Assembly: GCA_024635555.1 (NCBI GenBank)
Contig: JAGXIO010000221.1
Span: 1 to 46,866 of the forward strand
Length of the DNA: 46,866 bases
Source: Saccharicrinis sp.
GTDB taxonomy: Bacteria > Bacteroidota > Bacteroidia > Bacteroidales > Marinilabiliaceae
Reading direction: 5' to 3'
A model generated the notes under the pieces. That model was not told the origin of the DNA. It saw only the letters and a program-made list of their open reading frames with translations, and ran no database searches. The position numbers and the translations under genes are program-made. This document shows positions 8,873-17,810 of this stretch, piece by piece; within the stretch, counting starts at the first letter, position 1; the number at the start of each line of letters is the position of its first letter.

Positions 8873-9208
8873 ACGGTTTTATAAGTTTCTGTGATAGGAC
8901 ACAAAAATAGAAAAATCAAAATAGTTAAGCTATCAAAAAAAAATATCTTTGAAAAAAAGCCAATGAAATGTTAGAATAGCAGAAACTGTTTTGGGAAATA
9001 GATTATAAAAAAGTAAAATTACGTCTTACAAATGCATAGGTAGGGTACAATAAATAAAATGGCATGGTAATATTACGGAAAAATTTCTTTATTATATCAA
9101 ATGATGTTATATAATAGGTTTAAACTATGATTAATGTCTATTTTTATCAGGTAGTATTGACTATTTTTGTGTCAAAATAATTCAGTAGTAACGTAGCAAA
9201 CCAACAGC
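8873..9208. other. 336-bp AT-rich divergent intergenic region
   Basis: This lies between the divergent permease and carboxyltransferase genes. It contains TATTTTTG-type boxes for both directions (8902-8909 on the minus strand, 9162-9169 on the plus strand) and an extra TATCTTTG on the plus strand at 8944-8951. No ORF, RNA gene or repeat could be supported. Confidence 0.5.
9162..9169 (+). promoter_or_regulatory. Candidate -7 element of the biotin-dependent carboxyltransferase gene
   Basis: TATTTTTG matches the Bacteroidota -7 consensus TAnnTTTG and lies 39 bases before the ATG at 9209. A TTTG at the expected upstream spacing was not found, so the -33 element is weak or absent. Confidence 0.4.
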
Positions 9209-11362
9209 ATGACAAAAAAACTATTAATACGAGACCTAACGCTCAGAGACGGCCAGCAGTCGTTATTTGCAACAAGGATGCGTCAAGAACAAATTGATCG
9301 CGTACTGCCTTTTTATAAGGATGCCAACTTTTATGCCATGGAAGTATGGGGTGGCGCCGTACCCGACTCGGTAATGCGCTATTTAAACGAAAATCCTTGG
9401 TATCGTTTGCAATCCATAAAAAAGGAAGTAGGAGAGGTAAGCAAGCTCACCGCATTGTCGCGTGGAAGAAACCTTTTTGGTTATACTCCATATACCGACG
9501 AGATAATTGATGGTTTTTGTAAAAATGCCATAAGCTCCGGTTTGGGGATTATGCGTATTTTTGATGCACTCAACGACATTAATAACGTAAAATCTACCAT
9601 TAAATATGTAAAAGCGCATGGCGGAATAGCCGATTGTGCGGTTTGCTACACTATTGACCCAGAATACAAAAAAGCGGCACGTTATAAGGCTTTGCTAAAA
9701 GGCAAACCACTTCCCAAGCCTGTTTTTACCGATGAGTACTTTGTGAACATGGCAAAAGAACTCGAAAAATTGGGTGCCGACATGATAACCATCAAGGATA
9801 TGAGTGGACTTATCCCTCCGTCTCGTGTTATTAAATTAATAAAGGCCTTTAAAAAGGCGGTTAAAGTACCTATTGATTTTCATACACATTGTACTCCCGG
9901 TTACGGTTTGGCCGCAGTGTTAGCCTCCATAATGAGTGGTGTTGATATTGTAGATACAAATATTTGGAACTTTGCCGGCGGACCTGCTGCACCTGCCATT
10001 GAGCTTATCTATATCTTTACCAAAAAATTAGGTATTGAGATGGATGTAAATATGGAAGCAGTAGCTAAAATTAACAAAGAGCTGTTCGATATACGTCATG
10101 AGTTAGCCGATGTGGATGAAGGCAAACATTTCCCGAAACCATTTAACCCACTTACCGATACCCTACCAGCCGAAATTGATGCGGAATTCGACAAAGCTAT
10201 CAAAGCCGTTAAAGCAGATGACGAGCAGGAGTTAGTGCGTGCATGTCATGCCATCGAAAAGCATTTTGGATTCCCCAAACCCAACGAAATGGTTAAGAAG
10301 GCACAGATTCCAGGTGGTATGTACACCAACATGGTAGCACAGCTCAAAGCACTTAAATCGGAAGATATTTTGGAAGATGCCATGAAACTGATTCCTCAGG
10401 TTCGTTTGGATGCCGGACTACCTCCATTGGTTACGCCAACCAGCCAAATTGTTGGTGCACAGGCGGTAAATTGTGCCATGGATGCCAAAAAAGGATTGCC
10501 CATGTACAGCAACACATCCAACCAATTTATAAGCTTGGTAAAAGGAGAATATGGCAAAACCCCTTTCCCCATCAAGCCTGAGTTTAGGGAACAAATTTGT
10601 GGTCATAAAGATGAGCGTCCGTTTGACACTTCTAAGTATAAAATGCAGCCTAATCCTGTGCTCGAAGACTGTGGTGGCGTAAAGCTGGCCGAAAATGAAG
10701 AGGAAGTATTACTATTGGAATTGTTTCCATTGGTGGCCAAAGGTTATTTAACTGGTGTTAAAAAAGCAGCGTGGGAAGCTAAAAAAGCGGGTGCACCTAA
10801 AGCCTCTGCTGCTGCGGTTGCTGAAACTCCCAAGGTTGAGGCAAAAAAGCTAAATGCAAAAAAAATTACTGTGCCTATGCCAGGTCGTATTTTAGAGTTT
10901 TTGGTAAAGCCGGGCGACAAAGTAGAAAAAGACCAACCAGTGGCCGTATTAGAAGCCATGAAAATGGAAAATAGTATTCATTCACATTTTGCAGGGTATG
11001 TAAATAACCTTTTAGTACAGGAAGGCGATACCGTGTCTGCTGATACAGCTATTATGGATGTGGTGGACGAAGCACCAAAAACCGCAGCTGCGACTAAAGT
11101 TGAGGCCAAAGTTGCGCCAAGCGCTCAAAAGGCAACAGGCCCAACAAAGGCGATTACGGTTCCTATGCCAGGCAAGATACTTGATATTCAAGTGAGTGTT
11201 GGTGATGATGTTAAAAAAGATCAGATAGTAATTATACTTGAAGCCATGAAAATGGAAAATAGTATTACCAGTGATTTTGCAGGTACCGTTAACGAGATAT
11301 TTGTAAATGTAGGCGATACCGTTGCAGCAGATACAAAAGTGTTAGACTTGATTATGGCCTAA
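9209..11362 (+). CDS. Oxaloacetate decarboxylase alpha / pyruvate carboxylase subunit B-like, with two biotinyl domains
   Basis: A carboxyltransferase that moves CO2 between biotin and pyruvate/oxaloacetate. Residues 1-300 are the HMGL-like TIM barrel: LRDGQQSL (12-19), the likely carbamylated Lys K196 in MITIKDMSG, and metal-binding H225/H227 in DFHTHCTPG. Residues about 300-500 are the PYC_OADA conserved domain. Two complete biotinyl domains follow, each with AMKMENS; the biotin-accepting lysines are K585 and K681. Linkers rich in Ala, Lys and Pro precede each. At 717 residues it exceeds the usual 590-620, and the excess equals the second domain plus its linker. No biotin carboxylase, oadB or oadG gene lies nearby, so membrane pump versus soluble carboxylase is undecided. 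Confidence 0.9.
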   Translation: MTKKLLIRDLTLRDGQQSLFATRMRQEQIDRVLPFYKDANFYAMEVWGGAVPDSVMRYLNENPWYRLQSIKKEVGEVSKLTALSRGRNLFGYTPYTDEIIDGFCKNAISSGLGIMRIFDALNDINNVKSTIKYVKAHGGIADCAVCYTIDPEYKKAARYKALLKGKPLPKPVFTDEYFVNMAKELEKLGADMITIKDMSGLIPPSRVIKLIKAFKKAVKVPIDFHTHCTPGYGLAAVLASIMSGVDIVDTNIWNFAGGPAAPAIELIYIFTKKLGIEMDVNMEAVAKINKELFDIRHELADVDEGKHFPKPFNPLTDTLPAEIDAEFDKAIKAVKADDEQELVRACHAIEKHFGFPKPNEMVKKAQIPGGMYTNMVAQLKALKSEDILEDAMKLIPQVRLDAGLPPLVTPTSQIVGAQAVNCAMDAKKGLPMYSNTSNQFISLVKGEYGKTPFPIKPEFREQICGHKDERPFDTSKYKMQPNPVLEDCGGVKLAENEEEVLLLELFPLVAKGYLTGVKKAAWEAKKAGAPKASAAAVAETPKVEAKKLNAKKITVPMPGRILEFLVKPGDKVEKDQPVAVLEAMKMENSIHSHFAGYVNNLLVQEGDTVSADTAIMDVVDEAPKTAAATKVEAKVAPSAQKATGPTKAITVPMPGKILDIQVSVGDDVKKDQIVIILEAMKMENSITSDFAGTVNEIFVNVGDTVAADTKVLDLIMA

Positions 11363-11382
11363 GTAAGTCGTTATTTTATATT

Positions 11383-11420
11383 AAAAAGCCACTGTTCATT
11401 ATTTGAGCAGTGGCTTTTTC
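11383..11420 (+). terminator. Bidirectional terminator between convergent genes
   Basis: A 16-bp stem starting AAAAAGCCACTG and closing CAGTGGCTTTTT has a 5-base loop (TTATT) and one T-G pair. The A-run on the left and T-run on the right let it act for both the carboxyltransferase gene and the EamA gene facing it. Confidence 0.85.
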
Positions 11421-11500
11421 GTGTTTGAGGCATATTTATTCAGTTGAGTATCCATCCTTTGACTAATTAAAAAGTGCAACGGAAAGGTATTTTTGTCAAA

Positions 11501-12397
11501 TCAAAAAACAAAAAACATCACCACCCCGCCAAAGGCTACTAAAGCGCCAGTTACTTCCTTAAGGCTGATTTTTTCTTTAAAAATAATGATGGCGGGGATA
11601 ATAATTAAAACTGGTACGATAGACATAATAGTAGATACAATGCCTGTGGTGGTATGCTGAATGGCTAATAACGAGAACGACACACCTAAAAATGGACCAA
11701 ATATAGCACCTGCAGAAATACCCATCATGGCTTTTTTGTGCGATAAGGCCACAAATACAGATTTCCATTTGCCTAAAACAAAAAATAAGGCCACATAACC
11801 AATTAAGCCTGCAATAATCCTTATCTGGGTAGATAGGAAGGGATCATAATCCTTCATTCCTAGTTTTGAAACTACAAGTCCTAATCCTTGCCCAACAGCG
11901 CCTCCAACGGCCATTAAAATTCCCTTGAGGGGATAACGCATCTTTACACTTTTCTGGTTTTTTTCTTTGGACAAAATAACCATCGCTATGCCTAATATTG
12001 TTACGGCCATACCAATAAGGTTGCTGGCGGTCATATGTTCGTTAAGGATGAGCCAGCCAAAAAATGCGGCTATTGGCGGGGTTAGGGCCATAATGAGCAT
12101 AGAAACGCGCGCACCAATAAGCACAAAAGCCTGAAAAAGCAATAAATCGCCTATAAAAAAACCAATAATCCCACTTAGGGTCAGCCAGCTCCACGTTTCC
12201 ATGGAAGCATCGGAGGCGAAAAATAAACCTGATCGGAAATAGGAAAATATGGAGATAAAAATAAGTGCCAGAACCAGCCTAATCAGATTAAGTGGAAGTG
12301 AGCCTACTTTTTTGCCGGCCCATTCAAAAGATATTGAAGTTATTGTCCAACAAAAGGCGGTGGCTAGGGCAGTAATTTCGCCAAAGTACGCAGTCAT
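11501..12397 (-). CDS. EamA/DMT-family permease
   Basis: This inner-membrane protein of 298 residues has ten predicted helices arranged as two EamA repeats (about 5-140 and 155-295). The first repeat ends with GMAVTILGIAMVIL and the second with GALVAFGGVVMFFVF; this helix pattern closing each half is typical of the drug/metabolite transporter superfamily. The short charged linker SKEKNQKSVKMR separates the halves. The substrate is unknown; relatives export amino acids or other metabolites. It starts 8 bases after the stop of the glycosyltransferase gene, suggesting one transcript. Confidence 0.88.
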   Translation of the reverse strand: MTAYFGEITALATAFCWTITSISFEWAGKKVGSLPLNLIRLVLALIFISIFSYFRSGLFFASDASMETWSWLTLSGIIGFFIGDLLLFQAFVLIGARVSMLIMALTPPIAAFFGWLILNEHMTASNLIGMAVTILGIAMVILSKEKNQKSVKMRYPLKGILMAVGGAVGQGLGLVVSKLGMKDYDPFLSTQIRIIAGLIGYVALFFVLGKWKSVFVALSHKKAMMGISAGAIFGPFLGVSFSLLAIQHTTTGIVSTIMSIVPVLIIIPAIIIFKEKISLKEVTGALVAFGGVVMFFVF

Positions 12398-12405
12398 GTT
12401 TACGA

Positions 12406-13503
12406 TTAAGAATTATGTTTTGATTTTAGCATCTTCTTTTTTTTGCGGGCAATAAAAAAAGCGGGCAGATAAGCAAAGCCCAATCCCAATGCTAAAATTA
12501 GTACCGATAAACGCAAGGTGCCCATATTGCGAAGGCTAAAGGCGAGCACAATAAACCCAATATTGATGGCGCCTATAATGACTGATGTTTGCAAATGTGT
12601 GAATCCTAGGGTGAGCATTCGGTGATGAATATGGTTTTTATCGGCAGCAAAAGGTGAGTTACCCTTGGATATTCTAAAAATAAAAACACGTAGCGTATCA
12701 ATTATCGGAACAATTAAAACACCTAGCACAACAGCAGGTGCCGAGGTCATTTGGTATGGCAGGTCAATGGCATGAATTGGTTTATTGAATTCGGCAAACT
12801 TAATGGCTACAACAGCCAATAAAAAACCGAGTAGGAGGGAGCCCGTGTCGCCCATAAATATTTTTTGCCGTTTGGCAAAAACATTGAAATAGGAAAACGC
12901 CAGCAAGGCACCTATCAGTGCTGCCGAAAAAACAGGGATGTGATAGTTACCATTGATGTAGAACCAAATAGAAAATGCTGTAATAGACAACATGCCTGTT
13001 ATGGAGGCCAAACCATCGATGCCGTCGATTAAATTAAAACCGTTTAAAATAAAAACAAAAAGTACCACAGTGATAGTAATACTGGCAAGATAATTAGGCT
13101 CCAGCCCAAAGAATCCGTGAAAAGAAGTAACACGAAGATCGCCCCAGCCAACAATAATAAATGCGGCCAAAATTTGCCCAAATAGTTTTACCATAGGCGA
13201 GGTTATCATGATGTCGTCCTTTATGCCGATAGAAAAAATTATGAGCAACGCAGGAATCAGAAACGGAATTTGCGTAAAGCTAAACCAATCGGAAAAAAGC
13301 GAATAGGTAAATAAAAAACTTAAAAAAATAGCCAGTCCCCCCAAGGTTGGAACCCTTATTTTATGTGCCGTTCTTTTGTTGGGTTCAGCGAACAGATTCT
13401 TCGACTGGGCAACACGCAAAATAGTGGGTATCGAAAAAAATGTAATAGCAAACGACAGCAGCCCGGCAAATGGGATAAGCAGTTTGATTAAAAAGTCACT
13501 CAT
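12406..13503 (-). CDS. WecA/MraY-family undecaprenyl-phosphate sugar-1-phosphate transferase
   Basis: This multi-pass membrane enzyme (365 residues, about 10-11 helices) transfers a sugar-1-phosphate, usually GlcNAc-1-P, onto undecaprenyl phosphate to start a surface polysaccharide. Family motifs are in order: GLAIFLSFLF near 56, KDDIMITSP (about 94-102) with the Asp pair, NGFNLIDGIDGLAS (about 154-167), FMGDTGSLLLGF (about 216-227) and the cytoplasmic HIHHRML (about 286-292). The DD and D-D-G motifs bind metal and substrate. It resembles WecA/TagO more than MraY because of the FMGDTGS and HHRM loop. No polysaccharide cluster is adjacent. The C-terminus is Lys-rich. Confidence 0.88.
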   Translation of the reverse strand: MSDFLIKLLIPFAGLLSFAITFFSIPTILRVAQSKNLFAEPNKRTAHKIRVPTLGGLAIFLSFLFTYSLFSDWFSFTQIPFLIPALLIIFSIGIKDDIMITSPMVKLFGQILAAFIIVGWGDLRVTSFHGFFGLEPNYLASITITVVLFVFILNGFNLIDGIDGLASITGMLSITAFSIWFYINGNYHIPVFSAALIGALLAFSYFNVFAKRQKIFMGDTGSLLLGFLLAVVAIKFAEFNKPIHAIDLPYQMTSAPAVVLGVLIVPIIDTLRVFIFRISKGNSPFAADKNHIHHRMLTLGFTHLQTSVIIGAINIGFIVLAFSLRNMGTLRLSVLILALGLGFAYLPAFFIARKKKKMLKSKHNS

Positions 13504-13573
13504 ATCTACATTAAATATCCTGTAAAAGTATAAAAAAATATGTTGTTATGGTATGGAGAAAACAATATCTTAA

Positions 13574-16258
13574 TTAATTATCTTTTAAGGTTTCATTGTG
13601 GTAGGTGTTTTCAATTATTGAGCAAAACTCCGACAATGCATCTAAATCTTTGTCAATTCCTTCAATATCAAAGTTAATCGAATTTTGGGATATGTCAGAC
13701 GCGATAGTTGTTAGGTAGTCCAAATTGAATTGCTCCGCAACAAGCTCCAAATTTTTAATAAGTAGCTTAATTTTTAATGAGGAGTGCAGTTCTTTTATTT
13801 CTCGTATCAATGGTAGCACCGATTGTTTTACCTCATTATATACAGCTTCCACTTTTTGTGGTGGCTTAATTTCGAACTTTATAGACGATTGTTTTCTCTG
13901 TATAGACTTGATTTTTTTGTGTTTGAGGTGCCAGGATAAAACAATAAGTAGTTCGTTTAAGTATACGGGCTTTGATATGGAAAAACTGAAGCCATCGATG
14001 TTTGTTTTGATGTTTTGTATATCGGAAGTGGCAGTGAGTGCAATAACGGGAATGTGTTTTATATGCACATCCGATTTTAATATTTGCATGGCTTCGTGCC
14101 CTCCCATAATGGGCATTTTAATGTCCATTATAATAAGATCGGGGTGTATTTTAGTTGCCATTTCAACCGCTTGAATACCGTTTTCGGCTTCGTACATTTC
14201 AAACCCATAGGGCATTAAAAGCCCTTTTATTACCTGTCTGTCTATCTCTCTGTCGTCCACTAATAATATCTTAGAGGGATAAAATTCAATTCTGTTCGTA
14301 TCAAACTGTACCTCCTTCGGCAATCCCGTTTCACTGTCTACAATGCTTATATTGGGTATCCTGATGGAGAAAATGCTACCCTCGTTTTGCTTACTCTTTA
14401 CATGTATATGGCCACCCATAAGGTTAACCAACCTGTTGCTAATAGAAAGCCCCAGCCCAGTGCCTTCGTACAACCTATTGTCCTGGTCGTCGCGTTGTCT
14501 AAAATCGTCAAAAATAACGCCCAGTTGATCTGCTTCTATCCCTATGCCCGAGTCGCTTACCGATATCATAAGGCTGTTCGAATTGTTAGTGGATTTTTCA
14601 ATTTGATAGGCCACCTGTACAAAGCCGGTGGAAGTAAATTTAATGGCGTTGCCAATAATGTTGATAAGCACTTGTTTTAAGCGCATATCGTCGATTAATA
14701 TAGTTTTAGGAGTGGGTTGTTTTTCTATGATTTCAAACACCAGACCTTTTTCCTGTGCTTGCACCTGAAATATTTTGGTAGTTTCTGCAAGCAAATCTTT
14801 AATGTTTACCTCTGATAGCTGGAGCTTTAGTTTTCCCGCTTCAATTTTCGACAAGTCCAATACCTCGTTAAGCAAGGTTAGCAATGTTTTGCCACTTTTG
14901 GTAATAGATGAAAGGTAATTGAGCAAACTTTTATCTGTGATTTTTTTCTCTAATATCTCCGAAAAACCCAGTATTGCGTTTAAAGGTGTACGTATTTCGT
15001 GGCTCATATTGGCTAGGAAGGCACTTTTTGTTTTATTGGCTGCTTCGGCTAGTTCCTTGGATCTATGGAGTTCTATCTCGGATATCTTACGCACCGTAAT
15101 ATCCCTGAAACTCCAAATACGCCCTATAATTTTATCGTCCATCATCTGAGGACCCGAAAAGCAGTCGAGATACCTTCCGTCTTTCAATAAAATTTCGGAA
15201 TTAACTTGGTTATCGTGTATGTTTACTGTCTCTTCTTTAAGTTGTTGGTACAAGCAATTATTGCTTGTTTTTTCATGTACATAGTTTTCAAAATCGGCTT
15301 TTGTGAGCAGGGGAGCGGTGGGCGCGATATTCCATACTTTGTATAGATTTTGATTTATGAGCACCACCTTGTTTTTGTTGTCGATAACAATTAAGCCCGA
15401 TGTGGTAGATTCAATGGTGGCCTTAAGTAACGATTGCTGCTTAAGAATTTTTAACTCTTTATTTTTACTTTCAGTAACATCCTGAAAATAACCTACCATG
15501 GTTACAGGGTTGCCGTCGATGTCCCATTCGGAGAAGATACCGGTACTTAAAATCCATTTAACACTATGGGTATTTATTTGAATTATAAAGGTCGATTCAT
15601 AGCTGGCATTCTTCCCATTAATAAAATTGGTAAAATCTTTTTCAGCTTTTTCTTTTTGCGAGGAATGAATATAATTGAGCAGCCACGAAAGGTTAAAATT
15701 TTGTGTGTCGATGTTGGAGTTTTCGATAATGGTTTTAAAAAAGGGGTCTATTCTAAATTGCTGCCTGCTAAGATCAAATTTCCAGCTAGCAATTTTGCCA
15801 TTTTTTGTGGCCAAGGATAACATATACTCCGTATCGGCATTGTCGGAATCGGAAGAGAAATGGTTGGTTTGGTTTTTTATACTTAATAAGTACCCCGAAA
15901 ATCCTGTTTTACTGTCCTGAGCAGGATCTAATTGTACGGAAACGCTATATTCAATTCCTTTTTCGGATATGAAAGAAAAAAAATTTACGTTGTTTTTTAT
16001 GTCAGCATGTTCTTGTTCCGAATAAAATGTGAAATGAATTTTTTTGCCGCTGGTACTGTCGTAAAAATTGAGCACATCATCAATTTGCTTACCCACCAAC
16101 TCTTTTTTGGTGAGGTCGGCATACAAACAAAGTTGTGTGTTTACTGCATGTATTACTCCATTCTTATCATAGGCCACAAAGGCCATGTCGGACGAGTTGA
16201 AAATTTCAAAACTCAAATCCAACTCTTCTCTATGGTTTATTCGATGCTTGTTCCACAT
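13574..16258 (-). CDS. Soluble PAS-rich hybrid histidine kinase / response regulator
   Basis: This 894-residue protein has no membrane helix or signal peptide and should be cytoplasmic. PAS-like domains lie at about 18-125, 145-265 (ending GYFQDVTES) and 275-395 (ending SFRDITVRK). HisKA follows, with phospho-acceptor H420 in MSHEIRTPLN. The ATPase domain (about 520-640) has the N box (IGNAIKFTSTG), DSGIGIEADQ and GTGLGLSIS. The receiver (about 658-775) has DD pairs, D712 in IIMDIKMP, and K in FSISKPV. The last 100 residues are helical and look like a phosphotransfer bundle, but no HxxKGSS motif is present. It closes the left arm of the divergent locus, 41 bases after the small secreted gene. 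Confidence 0.9.
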   Translation of the reverse strand: MWNKHRINHREELDLSFEIFNSSDMAFVAYDKNGVIHAVNTQLCLYADLTKKELVGKQIDDVLNFYDSTSGKKIHFTFYSEQEHADIKNNVNFFSFISEKGIEYSVSVQLDPAQDSKTGFSGYLLSIKNQTNHFSSDSDNADTEYMLSLATKNGKIASWKFDLSRQQFRIDPFFKTIIENSNIDTQNFNLSWLLNYIHSSQKEKAEKDFTNFINGKNASYESTFIIQINTHSVKWILSTGIFSEWDIDGNPVTMVGYFQDVTESKNKELKILKQQSLLKATIESTTSGLIVIDNKNKVVLINQNLYKVWNIAPTAPLLTKADFENYVHEKTSNNCLYQQLKEETVNIHDNQVNSEILLKDGRYLDCFSGPQMMDDKIIGRIWSFRDITVRKISEIELHRSKELAEAANKTKSAFLANMSHEIRTPLNAILGFSEILEKKITDKSLLNYLSSITKSGKTLLTLLNEVLDLSKIEAGKLKLQLSEVNIKDLLAETTKIFQVQAQEKGLVFEIIEKQPTPKTILIDDMRLKQVLINIIGNAIKFTSTGFVQVAYQIEKSTNNSNSLMISVSDSGIGIEADQLGVIFDDFRQRDDQDNRLYEGTGLGLSISNRLVNLMGGHIHVKSKQNEGSIFSIRIPNISIVDSETGLPKEVQFDTNRIEFYPSKILLVDDREIDRQVIKGLLMPYGFEMYEAENGIQAVEMATKIHPDLIIMDIKMPIMGGHEAMQILKSDVHIKHIPVIALTATSDIQNIKTNIDGFSFSISKPVYLNELLIVLSWHLKHKKIKSIQRKQSSIKFEIKPPQKVEAVYNEVKQSVLPLIREIKELHSSLKIKLLIKNLELVAEQFNLDYLTTIASDISQNSINFDIEGIDKDLDALSEFCSIIENTYHNETLKDN

Positions 16259-16299
16259 GGCTAATAATACGTGGGGATGATAAAATGGTTGCAGAAAAA

Positions 16300-16734
16300 T
16301 TATTTATAAGCAATTTTAAAGCCTGCGCATTCATAGGTGTTAGGACTTTGCCAATTGGGTGCCGAAACTTCAATTAAAAGCTTTTGTGTGTTATCTACCT
16401 TAAATACTTTAGAATCGCAAAGGCCTTCGGCAGCATTATCGTACAACACCTTATTGTTTGTTGGACTGATAATTTTAAATTGTAGTACACCCACCTTGGG
16501 TTTTGAATACGTAGAGAAAAAATATTCCTTACCACCGAAAACGTTGAGCATTACCGCAATTTTTTTACCCCTTCGCAATTTTATAGACCGCGATGAGGTA
16601 CTTAGGGTGTACGATTTATCGGGTGATTTGCATTTTTTATAGGTGTTGGAGCAGTCGTTGGCATACGCTATGGCACTTGCAAAACCAACTATGCTCAGGA
16701 AAATTATCCAGGATATTTTCTTCTTCATATTCAA
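16300..16734 (-). CDS. Small secreted protein, paralogue of the gene at 29494
   Basis: I do not recognise the family. The 144-residue product has a clear signal peptide (KKKISWIIFLSIVGFASA, cleavage near residue 25) and a mature part of about 119 residues. It has four Cys, in CSNTYKKC near the N-terminus, GLCDSK in the middle and ECAGFKI near the end. Landmarks are VFGGKEYFF, the segment ending LYDNAAEG, LLIEVSAPNW and C-GF-I-Y. The same landmarks in the same order recur in the gene at 29494, on the other arm. A small beta-sandwich is likely. A Met at residue 3 is an alternative start. No terminator separates it from its neighbours on this arm. Confidence 0.78.
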   Translation of the reverse strand: MNMKKKISWIIFLSIVGFASAIAYANDCSNTYKKCKSPDKSYTLSTSSRSIKLRRGKKIAVMLNVFGGKEYFFSTYSKPKVGVLQFKIISPTNNKVLYDNAAEGLCDSKVFKVDNTQKLLIEVSAPNWQSPNTYECAGFKIAYK

Positions 16735-16870
16735 ATTAATATCAGGATTAACTTTTTATTTGGATTTTACTCCGGTAGAATAAAATTTACTTCATGCTAT
16801 TCTTGATCTCAATATAATAAATTAACACCACATATCCGATTTTATTTTCCGCATGCAAATTGCTCGCGAA

Positions 16871-17767
16871 TTACTGCCTAATCATCCTGGTTCTAAAATC
16901 TTTTACATTATCGGAGAATATAAAATAATTTTCTTCGGTTAAGGTAATGTCATTTTTACTTTCGATGTGCAGTGTTCCATTGGGCTGCATGTTGGCTTCG
17001 GCGTCGCCAAAATTTACGTTTAGGTCTTTGTACGATTTTTCGAGTACGTTTAAATCATTGATTAAACCGTTAAGGCTAGCATCGGTTTGATAGGTTTTAA
17101 CCATGGTAAATATATCTTCGAACAATAGTTTTTGTTCGGCAATGCGGTCTATGGCTTCTTTTTGCTTGTCAAAATCGCTATGCAAACTTGTGGTTATATA
17201 CAAACTCTCCACAAAAGCGCCAGCAGAGAGTAAGGATAAAGTTTTTCCCTGATCATATTCCTGTAGGTAGCTAATAACAGTGTCGTACAATTCGCGCGAA
17301 ACGGCATATATCGAATCAGGTACTACGGAGGCATTTACAATTCTTTTTTGTTGTTCTTTTGTGAAACTGGGATTTATGTTCAGTTCTTTTAAAAGATAAT
17401 CTATCGTTGCAAGATATTCGCCCGAAAAATCGGATTTGTTAAATGCAGATATATAGGCCAAGTCTGCAAAATATATTCCACAAGCAATAGCCTTTTTCTC
17501 GTAGCCCTCATATAGTTTTGCCTCTTTGTAGTTGTGCATCAATTTGGCATCAAAAGTAACTTTGTTATCGTTTATGTACGTAATGATTTCTTCGGGTGAG
17601 GGCAACGCATAAAAAATTGCATCAATCGAATCGATAACACTTATGGATTCAAAGTTTAACGATGGTTCTATGTTATCTTTACTTTGTTTGGTACTGCTGC
17701 ATCCGTTACAGGCATTTAAAAGTAGGGCGAGTGCTGCAATTGTGGGTAAAATTATTTTTCTCATCAT
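16871..17767 (-). CDS. Predicted lipoprotein of unknown function
   Basis: This is a 298-residue lipoprotein: ALALLLNAC gives a lipobox with C20, followed by NGCSSTKQS. The mature part is largely helical and acidic, with heptad-like stretches at 90-130 (LYEGYEKKAIACGIYFADLA) and 195-250 (FDKQKEAIDRIAEQKLLFED). The last 40 residues are beta-like (GTLHIESKNDITLTEENYF). I recognise no domain or active site. It sits 43 bases after the receiver gene and 136 bases before the small secreted gene, in the same direction, so it is probably part of the left-arm operon. Whether it faces the periplasm or the surface cannot be decided. Confidence 0.72.
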   Translation of the reverse strand: MMRKIILPTIAALALLLNACNGCSSTKQSKDNIEPSLNFESISVIDSIDAIFYALPSPEEIITYINDNKVTFDAKLMHNYKEAKLYEGYEKKAIACGIYFADLAYISAFNKSDFSGEYLATIDYLLKELNINPSFTKEQQKRIVNASVVPDSIYAVSRELYDTVISYLQEYDQGKTLSLLSAGAFVESLYITTSLHSDFDKQKEAIDRIAEQKLLFEDIFTMVKTYQTDASLNGLINDLNVLEKSYKDLNVNFGDAEANMQPNGTLHIESKNDITLTEENYFIFSDNVKDFRTRMIRQ

Positions 17768-17810
17768 AAAATATGTGTTAAAAATCTTCCTTTCGATTAA
17801 ATGTTAATTC

